From an uncultured Loktanella sp. (lineage in GTDB: Bacteria; Pseudomonadota; Alphaproteobacteria; Rhodobacterales; Rhodobacteraceae), in assembly GCA_913061335.1 (NCBI GenBank), contig CAJXTP010000088.1, positions 1 through 10,628 of the forward strand: a stretch of DNA of 10,628 nucleotides, given 5' to 3'. The position numbers and the translations under genes were made by a program. The notes beneath the pieces were generated by a model. It had not been told where the DNA came from and made no database searches. It was given only the letters and a program-made list of their open reading frames with translations. Positions 1 through 6,440 of the stretch are shown piece after piece. Positions within the stretch are counted from its first letter, which is position 1; every line of letters begins with the position of its first letter.

Positions 1-37
1 GAATAGACCGCAGTGGAACGGGACAAAAGCGTGTCGT

Positions 38-66
38 GGTGGCGTGTGATCATACGCGGACCCTAC
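38..66. repeat. REP-like hairpin with CTAC tail
   Basis: A 16-base near-perfect palindrome at 42-57 (GCGTGTGATCATACGC, one G-T wobble pair) is flanked by GGT at 38-40 and ACC at 60-62, and then by CTAC at 63-66. Read on the minus strand this is GTAG followed directly by an imperfect palindrome, the layout of bacterial REP elements. It lies just downstream of truB, next to two further GTAG hairpins. The REP reading is inference from structure; copy number in the genome is not visible here. Confidence 0.5.
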
Positions 67-76
67 GCAAAGGGAT

Positions 77-98
77 GATGGGTTAAAACCCATCCTAC
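77..98 (-). repeat. REP-like unit, left arm of an inverted pair
   Basis: On the minus strand this reads GTAG followed by GATGGGTTTTAACCCATC, which folds on itself (8-bp stem, 2-base turn). It is the exact reverse complement of 122-143, 23 bases away. The tetranucleotide GTAG plus short palindrome is the hallmark of REP sequences mobilised by RAYT (TnpA-REP) transposases, and an inverted pair is the REPIN/BIME arrangement. No RAYT gene is present in this window. Confidence 0.7.
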
Positions 99-121
99 AC
101 ATGTCAGTACCCGCGGCACTC

Positions 122-143
122 GTAGGATGGGTTTTAACCCATC
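122..143 (+). repeat. REP-like unit, right arm, overlapping the truB stop
   Basis: GTAG at 122-125 is followed by an 18-base self-complementary sequence (126-143), giving a perfect 22-bp inverted match to 77-98. Read on the minus strand, bases 142-134 of this arm supply the last two codons (ATG GGT) and the TAA stop of truB. The transcript can fold either as two small hairpins or as one long 22-bp hairpin with a 23-base loop. No U-tract follows on the minus strand, so it is more likely a 3'-end stabilising or Rho-assisted structure than an intrinsic terminator. Confidence 0.7.
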
Positions 144-1051
144 TGCGCTGGTACAAACACGCGCGACGGATGTAGCTCACCACTCCGGTAATTCCCGACA
201 GCGACGGCGACGCCATCATGGCTCGCCCAGACTTCTTGGTCATAATCCAAACCACTGGCAATCACGGGTGCCGCATTGCCGTTGCGCAGCTTCACAAGGC
301 TCGACGCCGGACAGCTGACCTTTTCCAGATCAACCAACCCAAGCTCCAACGGCTGAATAAACGCATCCAATTCAGGCGTCTTGGCCAATTCCTGAACGCG
401 GTCCAACGTGATCCCATCGATGGCATCAAACGGTCCCGACCACGTGCGGCGCAGTTTCAGCACATGACCATAGCACCCAAGTGCCGCACCCAAATCGCGC
501 GCGATTGAGCGCACATAGCCACCTTTCCCACATGTCATCTCGAGCACGACATGATCCGCGTCAGGGCGATCAACCAACAGCAATTCCTCGACCCAAAGGT
601 CACGAGCAGCCAGATCCATCTCTTCGCCGTCGCGGGCCTTTTTGTAGGCGCGCACACCGTCAACTTTGACGGCGGAAAACTGTGGGGGAACCTGCCGGAT
701 GTCACCGACAAATGGGCTGAGCGCCTCTTTGATCTGATCATCGGTCGGGCGGGTATCCGACGTGGATATCACTTCACCCTCGGCATCATCAGTATTCGTG
801 GCCAGACCCAAACGAACGGTAAACGTGTAACACTTCAACGCATCTGTAATGTAGGGAACCGTCTTAGTGGCCTCGCCCAGCGCAATCGCCAACACGCCTG
901 TGGCTTCGGGATCAAGCGTACCCGCATGGCCCGCCTTCTTAGCGTCAAGCGCCCAGCGAACCTTGTTAACGACAGCAGTCGATGTGATGCCCGCAGGCTT
1001 ATCCACGATCACCCAGCCAGAAATGTCGCGTCCCTTGCGTCTGCGTCCCAT
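134..1051 (-). CDS. truB: tRNA pseudouridine(55) synthase TruB
   Basis: Converts U55 in the T-loop of elongator tRNAs to pseudouridine in the cytoplasm. The 305-residue length fits the bacterial family. Visible motifs: the N-terminal GWVIVDKPAGITS (residues 12-24), the catalytic motif GHAGTLDPEATGVL with nucleophile Asp47, a conserved KVDGVRAY (129-136), and YVRSIARDLG (179-188) with its conserved Arg, then LRRTWSGPF. The remaining C-terminal part is the usual PUA-like accessory region. The ATG at 1051 directly precedes a basic MGRRRKGRD start; its ribosome-binding site is weak. It is the third gene of an rbfA operon, 58 bases after the glycosidase-like gene. Its final codons and stop lie inside a REP-like repeat, so the extreme C-terminus (MG) may be a by-product of that insertion. 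Confidence 0.96.
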   Translation of the reverse strand: MGRRRKGRDISGWVIVDKPAGITSTAVVNKVRWALDAKKAGHAGTLDPEATGVLAIALGEATKTVPYITDALKCYTFTVRLGLATNTDDAEGEVISTSDTRPTDDQIKEALSPFVGDIRQVPPQFSAVKVDGVRAYKKARDGEEMDLAARDLWVEELLLVDRPDADHVVLEMTCGKGGYVRSIARDLGAALGCYGHVLKLRRTWSGPFDAIDGITLDRVQELAKTPELDAFIQPLELGLVDLEKVSCPASSLVKLRNGNAAPVIASGLDYDQEVWASHDGVAVAVGNYRSGELHPSRVFVPAQMG

Positions 1052-1109
1052 GTGTCACCCTATTTGTATATCAGATTGGCCTGCTAGCGGGCCTAGGTCT
1101 GTGCGTCAA

Positions 1110-1826
1110 CTACTCGACGACCCCAACAATGGGGCCAAGGCGGAAACCCGGATCGGATCGACCAAGGCTCGGCGCATGCAACCGCGACACCTTGCCATCG
1201 AAATACAGCGCATTCGGCACGCGCAAAACATCGCGAAAAAACACACCAAACGCGTGGAAATTCACAACATCATTTGAAATGACAAACATCGCGATGGACC
1301 CATCAGCGCTGGTGCCGACACCATTGCGAATATACTTGGATGTACCATCAGGCAAAAATCGAGGGTGCAACGCGCCGTCAATCACCAGCATCGGACCGGA
1401 CTGCGTGGCGTCACGGCAAACCGGTGCCTCATCCACAAACCGCAGCGTCTCATACACCTGCGCATCCGTGTCATTCACACAAAACACACCGTTCGGCAGC
1501 AACCCAAAATTACCGGGTCCCGCATTCGGGACAACGCGCATAGCCTGCACACCGTCTTGCACGAAATACCCAACAGGAGCGCGGTCGTCATGGTACATGC
1601 CAGCGTTCATCGCAAACGCCAGTCGAGCGTCACCTAATGTATCATCAATATTGCGAAAGTTGCCTAGGATATGACCGTCGCCGTCACGCAAGAACAGGCG
1701 CAAGTCCTCGACCGCAGCGTCGACACTGCAAACAGTATACCTGTTGCCCGCACTGTCTATATCTTCGCAGGTGACTGCGGCAGCTGAACTGGCCCAAAAC
1801 AGGGCCAAAACAGCCCAGCGGATCAA
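1110..1826 (-). CDS. Secreted phosphodiester glycosidase family (DUF2233/NAGPA-like) protein
   Basis: A 238-residue protein with a clear Sec signal peptide (residues 1-17, hydrophobic core ending in AAA before VT), so it is probably periplasmic. The mature part carries the features of the NAGPA/DUF2233 phosphodiester glycosidase domain: FAMNAGMYH (71-79), PNGVF (111-115), QSGPMLVIDG (142-151), RNGVG (167-171) and ALYFDGKVSRL (206-216). The family hydrolyses sugar-phosphodiester bonds, but the bacterial substrate is unknown. The start codon is TTG at 1826-1824: its TTGA overlaps the rbfA stop codon, and this start gives a complete signal peptide, so translation is probably coupled to rbfA. An AGGA lies about 9 bases upstream. 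A secreted enzyme between two translation-factor genes suggests shared expression rather than shared function. Confidence 0.85.
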   Translation of the reverse strand: MIRWAVLALFWASSAAAVTCEDIDSAGNRYTVCSVDAAVEDLRLFLRDGDGHILGNFRNIDDTLGDARLAFAMNAGMYHDDRAPVGYFVQDGVQAMRVVPNAGPGNFGLLPNGVFCVNDTDAQVYETLRFVDEAPVCRDATQSGPMLVIDGALHPRFLPDGTSKYIRNGVGTSADGSIAMFVISNDVVNFHAFGVFFRDVLRVPNALYFDGKVSRLHAPSLGRSDPGFRLGPIVGVVE

Positions 1827-2227
1827 TCGTCCAAATCCTGCTTTACATGACCCTCGGCCAGCAAGGCGGCAGTGGCGTCCATCTGATCAAACGTGCCGTC
1901 GATCTCGAACCGCAGCTCAGGAGCGTGCTTCATCGAGCCACCCTTGACGACCAAATGACGGATCTCATAGCGGTTGCGACGCACAGCCGACAACGCCTCT
2001 TCCTTTTGGTTGCCGCCAAGCGGCAGGATAAAGACGGTGGCAATGCGCAGATCAGGCGACATGCGCACCTCGCCCACGGTAATCATGAACTTTGACAGCT
2101 CTGGGTCATGGACCTCGCCGCGTTGCAGGATCGACGATAAGTCACGGCGGATCATCTCACCGACCTTGAGCATACGTTGTGTGGGCGCGCGCCCGTCGCG
2201 TGATGTATTTTTAGCCATGAGGTGCAT
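1823..2227 (-). CDS. rbfA: 30S ribosome-binding factor RbfA
   Basis: A small KH-fold protein that binds 16S rRNA near helix 1 and supports late 30S maturation and cold adaptation. The 134-residue product shows RAPTQRMLKVGEMIRRDLS near the N-terminus, MSPDLRIATVFILPLGG (56-72) and KHAPELRFEID (100-110), all typical of the family. Two in-frame starts are possible, ATG 2227 (MHLMAKN) and ATG 2218 (MAKN). Neither has a strong ribosome-binding site, and the MAKN start matches my recollection of related proteins better. It heads a minus-strand operon with the glycosidase-like gene (4-base overlap) and truB, as in the common bacterial rbfA-truB pairing. Confidence 0.95.
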   Translation of the reverse strand: MHLMAKNTSRDGRAPTQRMLKVGEMIRRDLSSILQRGEVHDPELSKFMITVGEVRMSPDLRIATVFILPLGGNQKEEALSAVRRNRYEIRHLVVKGGSMKHAPELRFEIDGTFDQMDATAALLAEGHVKQDLDD

Positions 2228-2304
2228 GTAAGCGGTTCAGGGGATTTTGCCAAGCATGGGTTTTCAAAAATGGGCCACCTTTGAATTGGCGGCAATTTGG
2301 CCGC

Positions 2305-2332
2305 TTGCCGAAACCGTTGACCACATTATAAT
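2305..2332 (+). promoter_or_regulatory. Sigma-70-type promoter of the FAD monooxygenase gene
   Basis: A perfect -10 hexamer TATAAT (2327-2332) is preceded by TTGCCG (2305-2310) with a 16-base spacer. Transcription would begin near 2339, giving a leader of under 20 bases before the ATG at 2357, with GAGGG (2346-2350) as ribosome-binding site. I could not identify an equally good promoter for the divergent rbfA operon in the same 129-base gap. Confidence 0.6.
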
Positions 2333-2356
2333 CCTTAAAACAGCCGAGGGTACCTG

Positions 2357-3541
2357 ATGAAAATTGCGATTTGTGGCTGTGGAATAGGCGGCCTTGCGGC
2401 AGCGATTTTTGCGCGCCAAGCTGGCTTTGACGTGACACTTTTTGATCAGTTTTTGTCGCCAGAACCTGTCGGGTCAGGGTTGGTCATTCAACCTGTTGGT
2501 TTGCGCGTCTTGGAACAGTTGGGTGCGGCAGATGGCGCGTTGGCAAAAGGCGCCAAGGGGTTTTACATGATTGGCCGTGAAGCCAAAAGCCAACGCACGG
2601 TTCTCGACGTGTCCTATGGCCCGAAAGGCGGCGCAAACTTTGGTTTAGGCATTCATCGCGCCAGCTTGTTTGGTGCATTAATGGACGTCGCAAAAGCGGA
2701 CGGGATCGCAGTCACCGGGCAGCACCGGGTGATTTCCACGCACACAAATGACCAAGGACGGTTTTTATCCTTTGACAATGGGGCCTCTGCTGGGCCGTTT
2801 GACTTAGTCATCGACACAATGGGAACAGGTTCACCGCTCAGTAGTTTGATAGCAAAACCATTACCTTACGGCGCGATTTGGGGCACCGTAGATTGGCCTG
2901 ACACCTGCGCCCTACAGTATGATTGCTTGCAACAACGGTATCGGCGCGCATCACATATGATCGGGATTTTGCCGATCGGGACACTCCCCAATGCAACAAA
3001 ACGCAAGGCCGCGATGTTCTGGTCATTGCCGCGCGGCCAAATCGAAACCTGGCGTAATAGGCCAATTGACCAGTGGCGCGCTCAGGCAATCGATCTTTGG
3101 CCAGCGTTAGCGCCATTTGCAGATCAAATTACACATCACGATCAAATGACATCTGCAGTCTATACGCACGGCAGCTTACAGAAACCTTACGGCGATCGGA
3201 TCGTCCATATTGGCGATGCCGCGCACCGTGCCAGCCCGCAGTTGGGGCAAGGCGCGAATATGGCGTTACTCGATGCAGCCGCATTGCTGAAATGCCTCGC
3301 GATATTGCCACTGGACCAAGCACTGCCAAAATACGCAAAATCCCGCCGACTACATACAAACACATATCAAACAATGAGCTGGGCGTTCACACCAATGTAT
3401 CAGTCAAACAGCCGCATATTGCCAATTCTACGCGACTACGTTTTGGGACCGCTTAGCAAAGTCCCGCCCGTGCCCGCGATATTAACTAGCCTCGTCAAAG
3501 GAACAATGATCAACCCAATGCGTGGCCTGCCACCGCGTTAG
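2357..3541 (+). CDS. Class A FAD-dependent monooxygenase (UbiH/salicylate hydroxylase-like)
   Basis: A 394-residue flavoprotein of the PF01494 type, which typically hydroxylates aromatic or related compounds using NAD(P)H and O2. Seen: the Rossmann motif CGCGIGGLAAA (6-16) with Asp30 at the end of the second strand for FAD ribose; the FAD-contact segment GLGIHRASLFGAL (96-108); and the second FAD motif GDAAHRASPQLGQGANMALLDA (286-307). The central DG motif is atypical, reading DTMGTGS (153-159) where most members have an Asp-Gly pair. The C-terminus lacks an obvious extra domain. The substrate cannot be read from the sequence. The gene has its own promoter, stands alone and is roughly 45-50 percent GC in the stretches I counted. 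Other group A members (epoxidases, halogenase-like) are possible. Confidence 0.85.
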   Translation: MKIAICGCGIGGLAAAIFARQAGFDVTLFDQFLSPEPVGSGLVIQPVGLRVLEQLGAADGALAKGAKGFYMIGREAKSQRTVLDVSYGPKGGANFGLGIHRASLFGALMDVAKADGIAVTGQHRVISTHTNDQGRFLSFDNGASAGPFDLVIDTMGTGSPLSSLIAKPLPYGAIWGTVDWPDTCALQYDCLQQRYRRASHMIGILPIGTLPNATKRKAAMFWSLPRGQIETWRNRPIDQWRAQAIDLWPALAPFADQITHHDQMTSAVYTHGSLQKPYGDRIVHIGDAAHRASPQLGQGANMALLDAAALLKCLAILPLDQALPKYAKSRRLHTNTYQTMSWAFTPMYQSNSRILPILRDYVLGPLSKVPPVPAILTSLVKGTMINPMRGLPPR

Positions 3542-3587
3542 GCCCGCAGACGTTAACGACGGCGTGACACACATCCAGCAAACTATA

Positions 3588-3611
3588 GCGGGACCCCCCG
3601 CCTCGCTTTTT
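3588..3611 (+). terminator. Possible weak terminator after the monooxygenase gene
   Basis: A 5-bp GC stem (GCGGG 3588-3592 with CCCGC 3597-3601, 4-base loop) is followed after a few bases by five T residues (3607-3611). An alternative pairing of AGCG with CGCT places the T run directly after the stem. The T run belongs to the repeated leader described next. Confidence 0.35.
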
Positions 3612-3700
3612 CCTCAATACTCACCTATTCCCCCGCTTCGCCAAACCGCCTATACCGCTGCAAAATCATAGGCAGGAGAGCCACCAATGACCAACACACC
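3601..3700 (+). repeat. Duplicated promoter/leader, copy 1 (upstream of trmL)
   Basis: Bases 3601-3661 match 4195-4255 at 60 of 61 positions (the only difference is C3615 against A). The next 25 bases, holding the ribosome-binding site, match at about 17 of 24. The first 14 coding bases (ATGACCAACACACC) are identical again. The block includes a likely -10 element TATACC at 3651-3656 and AGGAG at 3674-3678, eight bases before the ATG. No clear consensus -35 is visible (TTCCCC at 3628-3633 is the best spaced). Confidence 0.9.
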
Positions 3701-4175
3701 TCTGCCTGATCCGCATATGAAAATTGTTTTAGTGACCCCTGAAATCCCGTGGAATACTGGGGCGATTGGGCGGACCTGCGTGGCGCTAAATCTGGAACTG
3801 ATCCTGATCAAACCCTACGGGTTTTCGCTTGACGAAAAATCAGTACGACGGGCCGGAACCGACTACTGGAAGCATGTTCATCTCAGCGAATACGACACTT
3901 GGCAAAGCTTTCTAGACATACGAAAACCACCGCGCGAAAGCCTGCACTTCTTTGAGGAAAACGGTGAACAAAGCTTTTACGCGCCCGATTATCAAAACGA
4001 TGATTATCTTATATTCGGCTGTGAATCCAAAGGTCTCCCGCTTGCGATTTTGGACGGCTTAGAAGACCGCATATTTAATTTGCCGATGCGTAATCCACTT
4101 GTTCGGTCACTTAATTTGGCAAACGTAGCCACAGCCGTTGTTTATCAAGCTATGCGCACGCAACTGGGTGGTTGA
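3687..4175 (+). CDS. trmL: tRNA (cytidine/uridine-34-2'-O)-methyltransferase TrmL-like (SPOUT)
   Basis: A SPOUT-fold methyltransferase that 2'-O-methylates the wobble nucleotide of certain tRNALeu using S-adenosylmethionine. Seen: MKIVLVTPEIPWNTGAIGRT (11-30) with the motif 1 Asn23 and Arg29; KPYGFSLDEKSVRRAGTDYW (42-61); FGCESKGLP (110-118), the SAM-binding knot; and VRSLNLANVATAVVYQAMR (139-157), motif 3. The 162-residue length fits. Most relatives begin at the position of Met11, so the first ten residues (MTNTPLPDPH) are an extension; their first five codons are shared with dapB through the repeated leader. ATG 3717 is an alternative start but lacks the good ribosome-binding site present before 3687. 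The gene is roughly 47 percent GC in the stretches I counted, well below dapB, suggesting transfer. Confidence 0.88.
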   Translation: MTNTPLPDPHMKIVLVTPEIPWNTGAIGRTCVALNLELILIKPYGFSLDEKSVRRAGTDYWKHVHLSEYDTWQSFLDIRKPPRESLHFFEENGEQSFYAPDYQNDDYLIFGCESKGLPLAILDGLEDRIFNLPMRNPLVRSLNLANVATAVVYQAMRTQLGG

Positions 4176-4186
4176 AGACTGCGCTT

Positions 4187-4205
4187 AGCGACCACCTCGC
4201 TTTTT
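4187..4205 (+). terminator. Small candidate terminator after trmL
   Basis: AGCGA (4187-4191) and TCGCT (4197-4201) form a perfect 5-bp stem with a 5-base CCACC loop, followed at once by TTTT. It sits 12 bases after the trmL stop and runs into the second copy of the repeated leader, so the repeat may carry a terminator for the gene before and a promoter for the gene after. Confidence 0.4.
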
Positions 4206-4293
4206 CCTAAATACTCACCTATTCCCCCGCTTCGCCAAACCGCCTATACCGCTGCCAAAGCACAGACAGGAGACACCCCATGACCAACACACC
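4195..4293 (+). repeat. Duplicated promoter/leader, copy 2 (upstream of dapB)
   Basis: Second copy of the block at 3601-3700. The likely -10 TATACC is at 4245-4250, AGGAG at 4268-4272, and the ATG of dapB at 4280, seven bases further. The two copies lie 594 bases apart in direct orientation at their left ends and bracket trmL exactly. Recombination between them would remove trmL and leave dapB with an intact promoter and start codon. Confidence 0.9.
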
Positions 4294-5089
4294 CGGTATC
4301 GTGATCACTGGCGGCTCTGGCCGGATGGGGCAGATGTTGATCAATCAGGTCACGGCGTCTGATCGCTGCAACCTTGTTGGCGTGTTGGAACGCACGGGTC
4401 ACCCTTGGGTGGGGCGCGATGTGGGTGAAGCAATGGGCGGGGCCGCAATCGGGGTCACCGTCACCGACGACGCGCTCGAAGTCTTCGCAAAAGCCCAAGC
4501 CATCATCGACTTCACCGCACCTGCGGCCACCGTCGCTTTTGCTGGGCTCGCTGCCCAAGCACGCGCCGTGCATGTGATCGGCACCACCGGACTGTCTGAC
4601 GACGACCTGCAGGCGATCAACGCCGCCGCGCGCCACGCGGTTATCGTGCGGGCGGGGAACATGTCGCTGGGCGTGAACCTGCTTGTGAAACTGACCGAAA
4701 AAGTCGCCGCAGCACTCGACGCAGATTTCGATATCGAAGTGATCGAGGCGCATCACAACCAAAAAGTAGACGCGCCGTCAGGGACAGCCCTGATGCTGGG
4801 ACAAGCAGCCGCAGCCGGTCGCGGAGTTGCCCTTGTTGATGTGCGCGACAGCGGACGCGACGGCATAACAGGCGCGCGCAAACGCGGCGATATCGGGTTC
4901 ACCGCAATCCGTGGCGGCGACATTGTGGGCGATCATGACGTGCTATTTGCGGCGATGGGCGAACAGATCACACTGCGACACCGGGCCACCGACAGGGCCG
5001 TATTTGCACGCGGCGCGCTCAAGGCCGCACTCTGGGGCCAAGACAAAACCCCCGGTGAATACGACATGATGGATGTGCTTGGTCTTTAG
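4280..5089 (+). CDS. dapB: 4-hydroxy-tetrahydrodipicolinate reductase
   Basis: Catalyses the NAD(P)H-dependent reduction in the diaminopimelate/lysine pathway, in the cytoplasm. The 269-residue length is normal. Seen: dinucleotide-binding GGSGRMGQ (11-18), IIDFTAP (75-81), GTTGLSDD (101-108), the catalytic segment EAHHNQKVDAPSGTA (156-170) with His158/His159 and Lys162, and the C-terminal ALWGQDKTPGEYDMMDVLGL region. The start is well supported by AGGAG seven bases upstream and by a normal distance to the nucleotide-binding motif. GC in the stretches I counted is about 65-70 percent, markedly higher than trmL just before it. It is expressed from its own leader, which is nearly identical to the one before trmL. 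Confidence 0.96.
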   Translation: MTNTPGIVITGGSGRMGQMLINQVTASDRCNLVGVLERTGHPWVGRDVGEAMGGAAIGVTVTDDALEVFAKAQAIIDFTAPAATVAFAGLAAQARAVHVIGTTGLSDDDLQAINAAARHAVIVRAGNMSLGVNLLVKLTEKVAAALDADFDIEVIEAHHNQKVDAPSGTALMLGQAAAAGRGVALVDVRDSGRDGITGARKRGDIGFTAIRGGDIVGDHDVLFAAMGEQITLRHRATDRAVFARGALKAALWGQDKTPGEYDMMDVLGL

Positions 5090-5118
5090 GCAAAACCCCG
5101 CGACGGTATAAAACGGCG

Positions 5119-5469
5119 CTAGGATTCAGCCCGTTGGGCCGCCAACGTCCGCCGGATCGTCAAACTAAGAAACACCAACGCCACGACCGTCGCAATTGTT
5201 GGGCCGACGCTTCCTGCTGAAATCAGAACTCCGGCCGAAATCACAAACGTAACCGCCACAGCACTTGCGCCAATCACCCGTGTCTTGACGAAAATCATCA
5301 TCAAACCGCCAACCACCTGCACCGCACCAAAGGCAACAAGCAGCGAATTTGTGAAACCATATTGACCAAAGAACATCACGTCCTGCGGCATCAACATAAT
5401 CTTGGTGACACCCGACGAAACCGCCAAAAACACCAGAACGGCCACTATAACGACCTGCGGTACTTTCAT
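5119..5469 (-). CDS. DoxX-like small integral membrane protein
   Basis: A 116-residue protein with four predicted membrane segments (about residues 5-25, 42-61, 65-86 and 89-106) and a basic C-terminal tail. The size, the TKIM segment after the first helix and the overall layout suit the DoxX/DoxX-like family. Some members of that family associate with redox or thiol-stress systems; no catalytic residues are visible, so the role is unknown. The ATG at 5469 has GGAG about 8 bases upstream. It converges on dapB (29-base gap, no clear terminator between) and diverges from the YdeI-like gene. Confidence 0.75.
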   Translation of the reverse strand: MKVPQVVIVAVLVFLAVSSGVTKIMLMPQDVMFFGQYGFTNSLLVAFGAVQVVGGLMMIFVKTRVIGASAVAVTFVISAGVLISAGSVGPTIATVVALVFLSLTIRRTLAAQRAES

Positions 5470-5602
5470 CTTTGCTCTCCAATTTAGTTTCTCGATGCAA
5501 TCTTCTTTAGTCTATATTACTAACTGGCTTGGCCGGAGCGTGTAAAGTGACACCAAAGACACCGAACCGCCCGCCGCTCAAATACGTATGGAGGCTTAAA
5601 CG

Positions 5603-6172
5603 ATGGATGAGGTGGTTTTCTTCACCAACCAACAAGAGTTCACCGATTGGCTGGAAAACCATGCTGACGCTAGCGAACTTTGGGTGGGCTATTTCCGCAA
5701 AAGCACGGGGCGCGCAAGCCTGACGTGGTCGTCGTCAGTCGATGTCGCGCTTTGCTTTGGCTGGATCGACGGCATCCGAAAAACCATCGACGATCAGAGC
5801 TATAAAATCCGTTTTACCCCGCGTAAAATTAACAGCGTCTGGAGCGCTGTGAACGTCAACAAGGTCCAAGACCTCATCCCGCTTGGCCTGATGAAACCAG
5901 CGGGGCTGCACGTCTATCACAACCGCTCCGACACAAAAGGCTATACCTCCGACGACCGAAACGTGCCGCTTTCCAGCGAATTCGAGGCGCAAATCAAGGC
6001 AAACCAACCAGCGTGGCAATTCCTAACCAACTTAGCCCCATCCTACAGACGAGATTCAATCTGGTGGGTCATGAGCGCCAAGAAACAAGAAACCCAACTA
6101 AAAAGACTTGGCATTTTGATTGCGTCATCCGAGGCTGGGCTGAAAATTCCAACCTTGCGCAAGAAAATTTAG
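5603..6172 (+). CDS. YdeI/OmpD-associated family protein
   Basis: A 189-residue soluble protein with the family signature ELWVGYFRKSTGRASLTW (25-42), the run VDVALCFGWIDGIRKTID (46-63), then YKIRFTPRK (67-75) and SVWSAVN (78-84), and a lysine-rich C-terminus. These proteins are widespread in bacteria but have no firmly established biochemical activity; the name comes from an association with outer-membrane protein regulation in enterobacteria. GGAGG (5590-5594) lies eight bases before the ATG. It appears to be transcribed alone. Confidence 0.85.
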   Translation: MDEVVFFTNQQEFTDWLENHADASELWVGYFRKSTGRASLTWSSSVDVALCFGWIDGIRKTIDDQSYKIRFTPRKINSVWSAVNVNKVQDLIPLGLMKPAGLHVYHNRSDTKGYTSDDRNVPLSSEFEAQIKANQPAWQFLTNLAPSYRRDSIWWVMSAKKQETQLKRLGILIASSEAGLKIPTLRKKI

Positions 6173-6440
6173 ATTTTACCAAGCGCGAAAAGGCCTCAGC
6201 TGTATTGCGCGCAAAAGCCCAATCTGCGTGTGACATGCGAATGGGCTCAATGTCCGCTTCGAGCCCAGATGTATAATGCTGCAAGCGATACGAACGACTG
6301 CTTCGGAGATGATATGACTAAGCGCTCTTCCAAAGCTGAGGCATTTCAGGGCGTGATGTTTTGCTTGACTTAGGCCTTCTACCCCGATCTTTTGAATTAT
6401 TAAGCCATTTGTTGGCTGGTCAAAAACTTGGGAGTGGACA
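6173..6440. other. Non-coding gap before the cytochrome b gene
   Basis: The 268 bases hold no convincing gene. There is a 7-bp hairpin (TGGGCTC 6242-6248 with GAGCCCA 6261-6267, 12-base loop, no T run) whose loop contains AATGTCCGCT. A 19-codon reading frame at 6314-6373 (start MTKRSSKAEAF) has CGGAG just upstream but resembles nothing I recognise. A TTGACT at 6365-6370 is a possible -35 without a good -10. Confidence 0.5.

Noticed and set aside
551..1087. Plus-strand open frame of 178 codons across truB
   Set aside because: Antisense to well-conserved TruB motifs, no recognisable domain and no ribosome-binding site.
2317..2332. TTGACC close to TATAAT as a promoter pair
   Set aside because: Only four bases separate them, so TTGACC cannot be the -35 for that -10; TTGCCG at 2305-2310 has the correct spacing.
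4244..4762. Minus-strand open frame of 172 codons inside dapB
   Set aside because: Shadow frame in high-GC coding sequence; dapB is complete with all motifs.
6242..6267. 7-bp hairpin after the YdeI-like gene as an intrinsic terminator
   Set aside because: The loop is long and no T run follows on either strand.
6069..6284. A 71-codon minus-strand reading frame overlapping the end of the YdeI-like gene
   Set aside because: It lies largely antisense to the conserved YdeI coding end, has no clear ribosome-binding site and matches no family I recognise; it could be a repeat-borne fragment, but there is no positive evidence.
6314..6373. 19-codon reading frame with a CGGAG upstream, considered as a transposase remnant or leader peptide
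   Set aside because: Too short, not similar to any family I recognise, and with no terminal inverted repeats around it.
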